Below are positions 36,568-44,552 of a stretch of DNA of 48,299 bases, piece by piece (the first letter of the stretch is position 1; each line of letters opens with the position of its first letter). The position numbers and the translations under genes are program-made. Source of the stretch: Methanosarcinales archaeon (GTDB lineage Archaea > Halobacteriota > Syntropharchaeia > Alkanophagales > Methanospirareceae); assembly GCA_030611045.1 (NCBI GenBank), contig JAUWQN010000004.1, positions 1 to 48,299 on the forward strand, in the 5' to 3' direction. A model generated the notes under the pieces. That model did no database searches, was not told the DNA's origin, and was given only the letters and a program-made list of their open reading frames with translations.

Positions 36568-37752
36568 ATGAATGAAAAGAAGAAAGAGATCTGGATAAAA
36601 GCTGACGCTGATGCGGGAACATGGGAGGAGCGGAAGGCACGAATTACAGCGGGTTTGGAATCAGGGGTTGATGGCGTGCTTGTAGAAACAGAGGACGCAG
36701 CAAAGGTGAAGGAGTTAGGTCGTATAACTATAGCTGCATTTGCGGCAGACTCAGATTTGAAAGAAGAAGGTGGTGGTGGAGAAGTTGACATTGTAGTTTA
36801 TGGTAAAAGAAGCGAAGGTGACGGCACAACGCCGATTCCATCTGAAATAAACGAATCACACGTTTTAGGTGCGTTGAAACGCACTTTTGGTATTAAGCTC
36901 AATGCGGGCTATATTGAGCTAACTGGCAAGGATTATGAGCGTTTTGCCGTAAATATTGCGGATTACAGTAATTACGTGATTGTTATCGGAAAGGATTGGA
37001 AGATAATACCGTTGGAGAATATCATTGCGGAATTGCAGCACAAGGAAGCGAAGGTAATAGCAGGTGTGCAAAGTGCAGAAGAGGCGAGGACGGCACTGGA
37101 AACGCTCGAATATGGTGCTGACGGAGTTCTTATTGATACTGACGATGTGTCAGAGATAAAACGAGCGGTGGAGATGCGGGATGCGAGCACAATGGGCACT
37201 ATTCCGTTAGTTACCGCGCGGATAACAAAGGTCGAGGAACTTGAAATGGGTGACCGGGTCTGCGTGGATACCTGCTCGTTGATGGTACGGGGCGAGGGGA
37301 TGCTCGTGGGTTCGCAATCTTTTGGGTTGTTCCTTGTGCATTCGGAATCAGAAGAGAGCCCTTATGTGGCGGCAAGACCGTTCAGAGTGAATGCCGGTGC
37401 GGTGTATGCATATGTGCTGGTAGGCGAGAAGACGAGGTATTTGTCGGAGTTGAAGTCCGGCGAGGAGGTATTAATCGTGAATGCAGAAGGAAGTGCACGA
37501 AAAGCAGTGATTGGCAGGGTGAAGATAGAGAAGCGGCCGCTAATGCTTGTGGAAGCGGTGGTTGATGTAGGAGTCGGTGAGACGCGGACGTGCAGTATCA
37601 TTCTCCAGAATGCAGAGACGATAAAGTTGATGGGTAAGGATAAGCCGATTTCAGTGGTTGATTTGAAGGAGGGTGATGAGGTTCTGGTTCATGTAACGGA
37701 AGCCGCGCGGCATTTCGGAATAGCAGTGGAGGAGATGGTGATCGAGCGGTAG
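36568..37752 (+). CDS. 3-dehydroquinate synthase II (archaeal type)
   Basis: NAD-dependent enzyme converting the ADTH product to 3-dehydroquinate. The family signature begins KEIWIKADADAGTWEERKAR, followed by GLESGVDGVLVETEDAAKVK. The core has FAVNIADYSNYVIVIGKDWK and IPLENIIAELQHKEAKVIAG, then LEMGDRVCVDTCSLMVRGEG and MLVGSQSFGLFLVHSESEES. The C-terminal barrel includes FRVNAGAVYAYVLVGEKTRY. Length of 394 residues fits. Together with its upstream partner it feeds the shikimate pathway that supplies chorismate to the trp operon. Confidence 0.93.
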   Translation: MNEKKKEIWIKADADAGTWEERKARITAGLESGVDGVLVETEDAAKVKELGRITIAAFAADSDLKEEGGGGEVDIVVYGKRSEGDGTTPIPSEINESHVLGALKRTFGIKLNAGYIELTGKDYERFAVNIADYSNYVIVIGKDWKIIPLENIIAELQHKEAKVIAGVQSAEEARTALETLEYGADGVLIDTDDVSEIKRAVEMRDASTMGTIPLVTARITKVEELEMGDRVCVDTCSLMVRGEGMLVGSQSFGLFLVHSESEESPYVAARPFRVNAGAVYAYVLVGEKTRYLSELKSGEEVLIVNAEGSARKAVIGRVKIEKRPLMLVEAVVDVGVGETRTCSIILQNAETIKLMGKDKPISVVDLKEGDEVLVHVTEAARHFGIAVEEMVIER

Positions 37753-37817
37753 GGTAGTTGCAGAAACATCAAACTTTACTTCTACGAGAAAGAACCTATA
37801 CTAAGAAAGGAATAGAA

Positions 37818-37850
37818 AGTTTCTTTGGCAAAGCTGGTTTTAAAGAAACT
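37818..37850. terminator. Inverted repeat downstream of 3-dehydroquinate synthase II
   Basis: AGTTTCTTT and AAAGAAACT form a perfect 9-bp stem with a 15-nt loop, 66 bp after the stop codon. It could mark the 3' end of the plus-strand transcript or be part of the adjacent repeat element. Confidence 0.35.
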
Positions 37851-37876
37851 AATTTGGTTAGGAGGGTTGATAAGTC

Positions 37877-37947
37877 AAACCTTTTAGAAAAAGCTTCAAT
37901 CCAAAATAAGTTCTTTCGGTAAAGCTTTTCTTTTGAAGAAAAGGTTT
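37877..37947. repeat. Dispersed hairpin repeat between convergent genes, copy 1
   Basis: AAACCTTTT at 37877-37885 and AAAAGGTTT at 37939-37947 are inverted. Inside them, AGAAAAAGCTT and AAGCTTTTCT extend the pairing with a short bulge. The same words occur at about 42601-42661 in the opposite orientation. It sits directly after the gltX stop codon, in the gap between two convergent genes. Confidence 0.55.
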
Positions 37948-37948
37948 G

Positions 37949-39664
37949 TTAGTGTGTGAAATATGCCACTACTTCCGTTTCCGTTCCCGTTTCTTTTTCT
38001 GCCACAGAATCAATCCTGACGAACCCGTATCGTTCGAACTGAACCACATTCCCGAGTTCTGTAGCAATCAACGGCTCACCTATGCCTTCATCAATCCCGT
38101 CAGGTCGCTTCACTATAACTTTTATCCCATTTGTGGGTGCCCATTGGATAACCGGCATCTCTGTTGTTGGTTCTGTAGCTATATCAACAACCCGTGCCAC
38201 TAATGGCTCAGTGCTCTCAATTTTTACCGTGCAGAGATATTTCAGTCTTAATTTTTGTCCCACTTTCAGTTCCCCAAAATCAGTATCACTGAGGTAAACG
38301 GTATTGCCGGTTGTTATCTCCCGATACTCCTCGCGTGACGGATGCTTCAATGCCTTAGCCACGAAAGAATCCACTTCTGGCAATCGCATTTCAACTGGAT
38401 TACGCACAAAGAAGTATCTCCGTGCCACATCGTCCACCATCTTCCGGTTCTCTGCATACAAATTCTTCATGCTCACCGCGATGTCATTTCGCGTGACGCC
38501 CATAGAGATGAAGAATTTACGAATCGCCTCTGGCAGAAACCCTCTTCTACGCAGTGCTCTGAGCGTTGGCAGTTTCGGGTCGTCCCAGCCTTCGTATTCG
38601 CCGCGTTCTATCGCTTTCCTGAGTTCGGACGTGCTGAATTTACCGAATTCGTGTATCTTTATCTTGCCCCAAAGCATAGTCCGGGGATACTCCCAGCCAA
38701 GATGGTCGTATAAAAACCGCTGCCGCCTCTCCGATTTCATAAGGTCCTTTCCCCGTATTATGTGCGTCAAGCCAAGCAGGTGGTCCTCGATTGCGGACTC
38801 GAAATCCAGCATTGGCCACACCACGTACTTCTCGCCAATCCTAGGATGATCTTTTTTTAAAACTCTGAATGCAACCCAATCTCGTAAAGCAGGATCAGGA
38901 CTGGCAATGTCTGTTTTTATCCGCAGCACTGCTTCTTTTTCTTCGTAAACGCCGCCTAACATCTTCTCCCAATACTCTATATTTTCTTCAACGCTCGCAG
39001 TTCTATGAGGACATGGTTGTTTGTGATCTTTATACTCTTTAAACGTCTCCGCAGGGCAGAAACAGACATAAGCCGCTCCCTTTTTTAGCAACTCCTCCGC
39101 ATACTTATAATACAAATCTATACGCTCCGATGCCACTATCACTTCATCTGGTTCGGCATCCAGCCAGGCGCAATCCTCGAGATACCAATCATAAGCGTCT
39201 AATAACGGGCGTTTCAGTACCGGATCGGTATCGTCAAATCTCAGAATGAATTTTCCATCATACATCCTGGCGTATTCCGAGTTGATAATAATGCCACGAG
39301 CACTGCCAAGCGTTGCAGCACCGTTTGGATTAGGCGCGAATCGCATCACCACGTTTTCGCCTTTTACATGTGGCAGTTCGGGCAATTCTCTTTCAACACT
39401 CTTCGCTTCTCTTTCCTTCGCTGTTAATTCCTCCATTAATTCAGGAGCAATTGTAGCCAATTCTTCTTCTTGCTTTTCCTTGCTCCATGACGCTATAATA
39501 TCTATCTCATGTTGCACAACTGTTGAGATAGTTTTAGCATCTTTTCTCAACTCTGGATGTTCTGCAAGTATTCTCTTCAGCACTACATCCTTTTTAGGCG
39601 ATTTACCATATCTCACTGCGTTCTGCAGCGCATATTTCCTTATCTGTGTCTTTAGCTCTTCCAT
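37949..39664 (-). CDS. gltX: Glutamyl-tRNA synthetase (archaeal, possibly non-discriminating type)
   Basis: Class I synthetase of archaeal type (571 residues) with a long N-terminal helical domain (about residues 1-100). The HIGH region reads VVMRFAPNPNGAATLGSARG; the His positions are Thr and Ser, so the motif is TLGS. RFDDTDPVLKRPLLDAYDWY and DWVAFRVLKKDHPRIGEKYV follow, then GKFSTSELRKAIE stands for the KMSKS loop. The C-terminal beta-barrel anticodon domain runs from about residue 440. Whether it also charges tRNA-Gln cannot be told here; no GatDE genes are in the window. The start is ATG at 39664. Confidence 0.93.
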   Translation of the reverse strand: MEELKTQIRKYALQNAVRYGKSPKKDVVLKRILAEHPELRKDAKTISTVVQHEIDIIASWSKEKQEEELATIAPELMEELTAKEREAKSVERELPELPHVKGENVVMRFAPNPNGAATLGSARGIIINSEYARMYDGKFILRFDDTDPVLKRPLLDAYDWYLEDCAWLDAEPDEVIVASERIDLYYKYAEELLKKGAAYVCFCPAETFKEYKDHKQPCPHRTASVEENIEYWEKMLGGVYEEKEAVLRIKTDIASPDPALRDWVAFRVLKKDHPRIGEKYVVWPMLDFESAIEDHLLGLTHIIRGKDLMKSERRQRFLYDHLGWEYPRTMLWGKIKIHEFGKFSTSELRKAIERGEYEGWDDPKLPTLRALRRRGFLPEAIRKFFISMGVTRNDIAVSMKNLYAENRKMVDDVARRYFFVRNPVEMRLPEVDSFVAKALKHPSREEYREITTGNTVYLSDTDFGELKVGQKLRLKYLCTVKIESTEPLVARVVDIATEPTTEMPVIQWAPTNGIKVIVKRPDGIDEGIGEPLIATELGNVVQFERYGFVRIDSVAEKETGTETEVVAYFTH

Positions 39665-39853
39665 TGTTTCTTACAGAGTCACCACATGTTAAAAATTAGC
39701 TGTGCTAAGAATAAACTTCTGATTTTGTCCTTGTTGTTGACTTTTGAAAAGCGACTTATTAAGAGGACAAGTAATATAAAAAAGTGGAGACTTATTAATA
39801 TTAAACAACAAATCTCGGCATTGTGACAACAAAAGGCGGAGGAGGCACGTAAA

Positions 39854-40138
39854 TTGCGAGTGGGCGGAAAAACTATTCTCTTAATTGGGATAATAATTGT
39901 AAGCATGGTGCCACTGGTGGAGAAGAAAGAGGAAGAAGGTGAAGAATCGATACCGCAAAACGAATCGCTGGCAGAACCAGAGGCTATGGCAGAAGTGAAT
40001 GAAAGTGTGGGTGGAGGAAATGAGAGCCAGGAAGAACAGAAAGAACAAGAAATACCGGTGAACGTGTGGGATGTGCTTATCGCCCTCGCCGTGACAACTT
40101 TTGTGTCGGTCGATATGAAGCGGCGCAGGTGCCGCTAA
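39854..40138 (+). CDS. Small membrane or secreted hypothetical protein
   Basis: 94 residues from a TTG preceded by GGAGGAGGC at suitable distance. It opens with a hydrophobic segment (GKTILLIGIIIVSMVPL, residues 5-21), then has a long acidic Glu/Asn/Gln linker, and ends with a second hydrophobic stretch (VWDVLIALAVTTFVSVDM) and a basic tail MKRRRCR. This resembles a hairpin or signal/anchor protein with an acidic outer loop. No family recognised. A TATA-like GTAATATAAAAAAG box lies about 84 bp upstream. Confidence 0.55.
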   Translation: MRVGGKTILLIGIIIVSMVPLVEKKEEEGEESIPQNESLAEPEAMAEVNESVGGGNESQEEQKEQEIPVNVWDVLIALAVTTFVSVDMKRRRCR

Positions 40139-40157
40139 TTTGGACTTATAAAGATGA

Positions 40158-41144
40158 ATGAGCATGAAAGATTTTGAGGATTGCAAATTATGCGAATGGA
40201 ACTGTGGGATTAATAGAAAAGAAGAAGTGGGCGTGTGCAATGTAAAGATGCCTGAGATCGCATACACCTGCCTGGCTCAATCACTTGAAAGTTACTCAGT
40301 AACCTTGCTCGGCTGCAATTTTAGATGCCTTTATTGTAACGCGTACCGCTTATCTCAATATCCAGATACTAATTGGTTTTATCGCGGGTATGTTGATCCG
40401 AAAGAGTTGGCAAAAGAAGCGGTAGATAAACTAATGGAAGCGGGTCTCGAGAAGCTGGGTTTTACCGGTGGAGAGCCGACTATACATCTCCCGTATATCG
40501 AAGAAGTGGTAAAGGAGGCGAAGAAATTGATGCCAGAACTAAAGATAGGAGTAACAACAAATGGTTTTGCAACCAAAGAGAGTATGGAGCGGCTTGTAGA
40601 TATGTGCTCTTACATTACACTGGAGATAAATGCATTCAACGATGATACGCATCTGGCTTTAAGTGGTGCTCCGGTTGAGCCGGTCTTAAGAAATGCAGAA
40701 TATCTTATCAAAAATAAAAGTAAGGTGAGGGCGTTCAAGACCGTTGTGGTACCAAAGATAAACGATAACGAGATAGAAGCGATAGCACAATTTATTGCCT
40801 CGTTTGATGCTTCAATACCCTACCACTTAGTTGGATTCAGGCCAAGTTTTATGCTATATTACCATCCGGGGCCTTCGACAAGCGAGCTGGAAGCGATAGC
40901 GAGTAAATGTAAGAGATATTTGGAAAACGTTGAGTGGGGCGGGGAATCACCAAAGGAAACAGGATTTGATGAATCCGGTGCAGCGTTGGCAATGAGATAT
41001 GCTGAATTAGCTGGTTGCGTAAGAAAAGACAGGAACTGTGGACTGTGTAACATGAATAAAGGATGCCCTGCGATATTAAGAGAGCCCTGGCTGTGTAATC
41101 CAAAGGAGGGTAGTAAAAGGATAGCAAAACATAATGTCACGTAG
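40158..41144 (+). CDS. Radical SAM protein, pyruvate formate-lyase activase-like
   Basis: 328 residues. The iron-sulfur cluster site is LLGCNFRCLYCNAYRL (C53, C57, C60), followed by KLGFTGGEPTIHLPYIEEVV and IGVTTNGFATKES typical of radical SAM enzymes. Extra Cys occur before it (C9, C12, C16, C27) and at the end in RKDRNCGLCNMNKGCPAILR, so at least one further cluster is possible. The family contains activases and many uncharacterised archaeal proteins; the substrate is unknown. It lies 19 bp downstream of the small membrane gene and may be cotranscribed. Confidence 0.9.
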   Translation: MSMKDFEDCKLCEWNCGINRKEEVGVCNVKMPEIAYTCLAQSLESYSVTLLGCNFRCLYCNAYRLSQYPDTNWFYRGYVDPKELAKEAVDKLMEAGLEKLGFTGGEPTIHLPYIEEVVKEAKKLMPELKIGVTTNGFATKESMERLVDMCSYITLEINAFNDDTHLALSGAPVEPVLRNAEYLIKNKSKVRAFKTVVVPKINDNEIEAIAQFIASFDASIPYHLVGFRPSFMLYYHPGPSTSELEAIASKCKRYLENVEWGGESPKETGFDESGAALAMRYAELAGCVRKDRNCGLCNMNKGCPAILREPWLCNPKEGSKRIAKHNVT

Positions 41145-41443
41145 CGAAGCAATACATGGGAATGGAACAAAGAGCGCAGAAATAAGAGCGCAGTATAAAA
41201 AATTCGAAGAAAATCTCTCAGGTTATTTCAAGTGATACCGCACGGAACATTTTAGAGGCTATTGCATCCACACCACGTTCGGCATCGGAGATTGCGGAGA
41301 AACTTGATATTCCTTTAACTATAACTACCGTTCAGTACAAGATAGTGTGGCTTTAGGTAGGAGTCGATATTTTTGCTCATCCCGGGCTATGGCTCCTCTT
41401 TGGTGCTCTGTTTGTAATACTGGTTGTGTTTCTCATAGAGTAG
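41134..41443 (+). pseudogene. Decayed ArsR-like HTH regulator with C-terminal membrane helix
   Basis: Starting at an ATG at 41134 (overlapping the radical SAM stop), the frame MSRSEAIHGNGTKSAEIRAQ ends early. One frame on, from about 41210, KKISQVISSDTARNILEAIA and STPRSASEIAEKLDIPLT give a winged-helix N-terminus, stopped by TAG at 41354-41356. The same frame then reads VGVDIFAHPGLWLLFGALFV and ends after a hydrophobic helix at 41443. Archaeal regulators of this kind have about 100 residues between these two parts. A frameshift, a stop and an internal deletion are therefore present. Confidence 0.65.
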
Positions 41444-41484
41444 AGTATCTCTGGACGGCAAAGGAAAGAAAAGATTAGTAAAAA

Positions 41485-42018
41485 TCAGGATGATGATGCG
41501 GGATACATTATTTCAACAGTCACGATGTCGCTGCGAGCAATTATTTCATCGGTCTCTACCGATTTGATATATGCCTGAATTTCGCATTCACCTCTAAACG
41601 GACGTTCCCTTCTATTTATCGCTGTGAATGTGTGCCGTGACTTTCCCCCGGGACCCAAATCTACCCCGATAAATTGGTCAGGAGGTAATCGCCAGTACTC
41701 GCTTCCTTCCTTGGTGATTACCGCTATACCAACACAATAAGCGTCTCCAGAGGTGATATTTTCGCCTTTGTTCTTCACGGTAACGTTTAGTGTAACTGAT
41801 TCGCCGTAGTCAATGGTGATGGATCTATCGCTTATTATAGATGGTTTCGGCTCTGTGATTTTAATATCCACGACCTCAAGTCCGGTGGTTTCTTCGCTAT
41901 CTCGCGAAAGAGCGATATATGCGATAGCAGCGCTAATAAGGGCGAGCACGACTATTATTGCTACAATTTTCACTAAGGTTTTGTTTTCTACAATGTCCAC
42001 CAAGTTTTTGTTCTTCAT
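41485..42018 (-). CDS. Membrane-anchored Ig-like/CARDB-type protein
   Basis: 177 residues with one N-terminal transmembrane helix (LVKIVAIIVVLALISAAIAY, residues 15-34) and an outer domain that looks like a CARDB or Ig fold: LEVVDIKITEPKPSIIS, ITIDYGESVTLNVTVKNKGE, GGKSRHTFTAINRRERPFRG and a strand-rich end. Such domains in archaea act in surface adhesion or protein assembly. Two Cys (YCVG and GECEI) may form a disulfide. The sequence suggests an extracytoplasmic protein with its N-terminus inside. Confidence 0.75.
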   Translation of the reverse strand: MKNKNLVDIVENKTLVKIVAIIVVLALISAAIAYIALSRDSEETTGLEVVDIKITEPKPSIISDRSITIDYGESVTLNVTVKNKGENITSGDAYCVGIAVITKEGSEYWRLPPDQFIGVDLGPGGKSRHTFTAINRRERPFRGECEIQAYIKSVETDEIIARSDIVTVEIMYPASSS

Positions 42019-42073
42019 TCCCTTTCGTTTTTATCGGTTCGGTACGTATTATTACAGTACATCTAACCCCAAC

Positions 42074-42578
42074 CTATAAAAATGTTACGAGCGACCAACA
42101 CCGTTCGCAAAGCGTAGCTGGTTTCGCCTTCGCTTCATATAACGAATTGGAGAATTGCATCACACACTCGTTGTTGCAGTGTTGTAGCCCAAGAACATGT
42201 CCTGTTTCGTGAATCGCTTCCTTATTTATCAAATCGAGCGAATCAAGCCGGTGCGTAGAGAGCACAGCCGCTTTACCTGGATGAGCAACACCAAATACAA
42301 AGTTCATGCCCGGCACGTATAAGTCATCGCTTATTATCCATAATGATACAGAATCTTCATTTGACCGTAATTTAGATGCGCTCCTGATTATTAAGATATT
42401 TCAGGAGCTTTGAAGCATTGTATTGCATCCTATTTACGTTGTACGCACCTTTTACCTCGGTTGCATCCAGGTGAAGTTCTTCACCGGTCTCTACCCCGAA
42501 AATATCGTTAAGTGCTTCTTTTACCGGTGGCACAACCGCCGCACTCTTATTATCATAAAATATCTGGAACTTATCCAT
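42074..42578 (-). pseudogene. amzA: Archaemetzincin, interrupted by a frameshift
   Basis: The N-terminal part starts MDKFQIFYDNKSAAVV at 42578 and ends in YNASKLLKYLNNQERI and a stop at 42372. One frame over, LRSNEDSVSLWIISDDLYVP continues directly, then PGMNFVFGVAHPGKAAVLST, the zinc site AIHETGHVLGLQHC (HExxHxxGxxHC) and the second metal site with four Cys, CVMQFSNS and LCERC. Archaemetzincins are about 170-200 residues, and joined parts give roughly this length. All zinc ligands are present, so only one base change or sequencing error around 42375-42385 separates this from an intact gene. Confidence 0.75.
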
Positions 42579-42600
42579 ATTTCTTTGATCAAACATTCTT

Positions 42601-42661
42601 CTAAACCCTTTTAGAAAAAAGCGTTCACAAACCTTTTTGCACGCAAAAAGCTTTACCAAAA
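42601..42661. repeat. Dispersed hairpin repeat, copy 2
   Basis: CTAAACCCTTTTAGAAAAAAG followed by ACAAACCTTTTTGCACGCAA and AAAGCTTTACCAAA. The flanks ACAAACCTTTT and AAAAGCTTTACC recur in inverted orientation at 37877-37947. Here CTTTTTGCACGCAAAAAG is a perfect palindrome (8-bp arms, AC centre). It lies upstream of the archaemetzincin, and reading through it in frame gives a spurious extension. Confidence 0.5.
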
Positions 42662-42699
42662 ATACCATGCATTCCAAAAGATATTTTCGTTTCTTTGAT

Positions 42700-42772
42700 G
42701 GGGCAGCCCAGATTCGAACTGGGGTCCATGGCTCCCAAAGCCACGAGGATAACCTGGCTACCCTACTGCCCC
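42700..42772 (-). tRNA. tRNA-Pro (anticodon TGG)
   Basis: The reverse-strand 73-nt sequence folds into a cloverleaf: acceptor GGGGCAG/CTGCCCC, D arm with GGTTA, anticodon stem GTGGC/GCCAT with loop TTTGGGA (TGG), T arm ending in GTTCGAATCTGGG. No encoded CCA and no intron. Confidence 0.95.
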
Positions 42773-42974
42773 TCCTCTTTTATAACTTAGGATACATTGA
42801 TAAAAAGCTACTTAAATACCTGACACTCTTTTTGCCACGATATGATTTAGTTTACGACACAAAATCAGCATGCGGGAACGGTAGAGGCCTGAAAAGGCAA
42901 ATGAGCAGTTTTTCAGGTCAAGCGACTTATAGACTGGGGATATCTTCATATCCTCTGAAACGAATTATAAAATT

Positions 42975-43784
42975 ATGAAAATAGCAACAGCCATAGTTGT
43001 GGTTTTAATTCTGATTACCGGAATGGTTTCTGCAGTGGCTGCTGCTCCGAGTGGCATTCATGAACCGGGAACCGGACTACAGGGTGCTGAATTAAATGAA
43101 ACGGGCCAAGGCCAGCAATCAGGACTAAATGAATCCGGACAAGGCGTTAATCAAAGTCAACAAGCAGGATTAAATGAAACTGGGCAAGGCATCGGTCAAA
43201 CTCAGCAGGAACAGGTGGAGCAAGAAACACAGAATGTAGGAGAAAATGCAACGCTCCAGATTCAACAAAGGGAGGAAGTGAGAGTTCAAAATTCCAGTGA
43301 ATTGCATGAGATGATAGAACAAAGAGAGCGAGAGATGAACCAAGAAATCCAATCATTAGAAGAGCATCGGCAATTGGTATATCGAAATCAAAATAAAGTA
43401 CGGTTAGCCGTTCAATCTTTGCTTGCTGCGGAGGAGTTAGTAGGTGGTTTTGGCACTCAAGTTCCCCAAATTGCGGAAGAAATTAATACTTCGGTTCAAG
43501 CAACTATACGTGCAGAAGAGCGGATAAACTCAAGAAATAGTTTCTTACGATTCTTCGCCGGGGGCGATGAGGAGGCTGCACAGGAGATAGAAGAGCAGGT
43601 GATACAAAATCAAGAGAGAATTCAGCAGCTTCAACAATTAGTAGAAGAATGTGATTGCGACGACGAGGTAAGAGCCATGCTGCAAGAACAGCTACAGAAT
43701 ATGGAGCAGGAACAGACGAGATTACAACAGTTAGCCCTGAATGAACTGAATGATAAAGGCTTATTCGGGGGGTTGTGGAAATAA
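42975..43784 (+). CDS. Secreted Gln-rich coiled-coil protein
   Basis: 269 residues. An N-terminal signal peptide is clear (TAIVVVLILITGMVSAVAAA, residues 4-23). The next section repeats LNETGQG or LNESGQG three times with Gln-rich spacing. The rest is charged helix predicted to form a coiled coil (REREMNQEIQSLEEHRQLVY, QNQERIQQLQQLVEECDCDD), with a hydrophobic/glycine interruption near VGGFGTQVPQIAE and LRFFAGGDEEA. Six or more N-x-S/T sequons suggest surface N-glycosylation. No family is known to me, though similar secreted proteins occur in methanogen-related archaea. The ATG is at 42975. Confidence 0.7.
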   Translation: MKIATAIVVVLILITGMVSAVAAAPSGIHEPGTGLQGAELNETGQGQQSGLNESGQGVNQSQQAGLNETGQGIGQTQQEQVEQETQNVGENATLQIQQREEVRVQNSSELHEMIEQREREMNQEIQSLEEHRQLVYRNQNKVRLAVQSLLAAEELVGGFGTQVPQIAEEINTSVQATIRAEERINSRNSFLRFFAGGDEEAAQEIEEQVIQNQERIQQLQQLVEECDCDDEVRAMLQEQLQNMEQEQTRLQQLALNELNDKGLFGGLWK

Positions 43785-43968
43785 TGGTTATAAAAGGATA
43801 GGCGTTATATGTACTAACTCTATGTATGGTATGAACAAAAAAACTCGTGTTGTTAGGGGGCGTGGTTATTGTTCGGGTAGTAGTGCAACGTTTCCAAAAT
43901 AATACGACACCATTTATATGGGGGCGGTCCCATACCTGATTTTATGATCGTCGAGCCATGCTTAAATT

Positions 43969-44382
43969 CATTCCCATCTGCATGCAACATCTAAGGATTT
44001 TGGTAGTTCGTTGAGCTTATCCAGGAAATAAGAGGCACGCCCCGCTTGGCTCTTGTTTATTTTCTCCTCTGGATGCTTTATGTACGCGATCGATCTTGCC
44101 TTCGTATACCTATACCTCTGGCTCTTCGGGATCGTAATGGTCGTAATGGTAATGCGTAACTATGAGGACATCGCTTCGAGCTGCATGTTCCTTTATATCC
44201 TCCCAGTGCTCGTTCATCCGTTGCTCCTCTATCGGATGTGGTGGTAACCCGTATCTACGTGGCGCTAACGATACGCCAGGATCTATTAGCACTGCTATGT
44301 CATCGGTCTCCACGAACGTAGCCATAGACCGCACAGACCGCACACCGAAGCTGTCAAACGCCAGGGGCTTTACGTTGAGCAT
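43969..44382 (-). pseudogene. UPF0282-type metallo-beta-lactamase-fold hydrolase, frameshifted and truncated
   Basis: [20 protein letters not shown] at 44382 starts the domain, then [40 protein letters not shown] and [19 protein letters not shown], where a stop follows at 44110. Another frame continues YIKHPEEKINKSQAGRASYF to a stop at 43969. The family is about 300 residues, so the second half of the fold is missing. It keeps the first metal ligands HYHYDH. Both the in-frame stop and the shift indicate decay. Confidence 0.65.
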
Positions 44383-44552
44383 TTCATTATAAAGAGAGTG
44401 GGGTTGGGTTAGCCATTCATAAATTTTTTCTTGGCGTGGTATGATAAGAGGGATGCTCCTTCGAAAGGGAGTAATTCCTGAACTAAACAATAACTTCAAA
44501 TCAACTTGTAGCTTTCGACAGTTTTAAAAACACCTAAACTTTAAGGATAAAT

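Noticed and set aside
37753-37948. Short ORF in the gap after 3-dehydroquinate synthase II
   Set aside because: Its Phe/Lys-rich reading (such as SFFGKAGFKETN) comes from inverted repeats, with no start codon or SD.
42579-42677. N-terminal extension of the archaemetzincin
   Set aside because: These residues are produced by the dispersed repeat; homology starts at MDKFQIF.
43860-43930. Possible end of a transposase (QRFQNNTTPFIWGRS read on the plus strand)
   Set aside because: The stretch is too short and no catalytic motif or terminal repeat was found nearby; it cannot be separated from chance.
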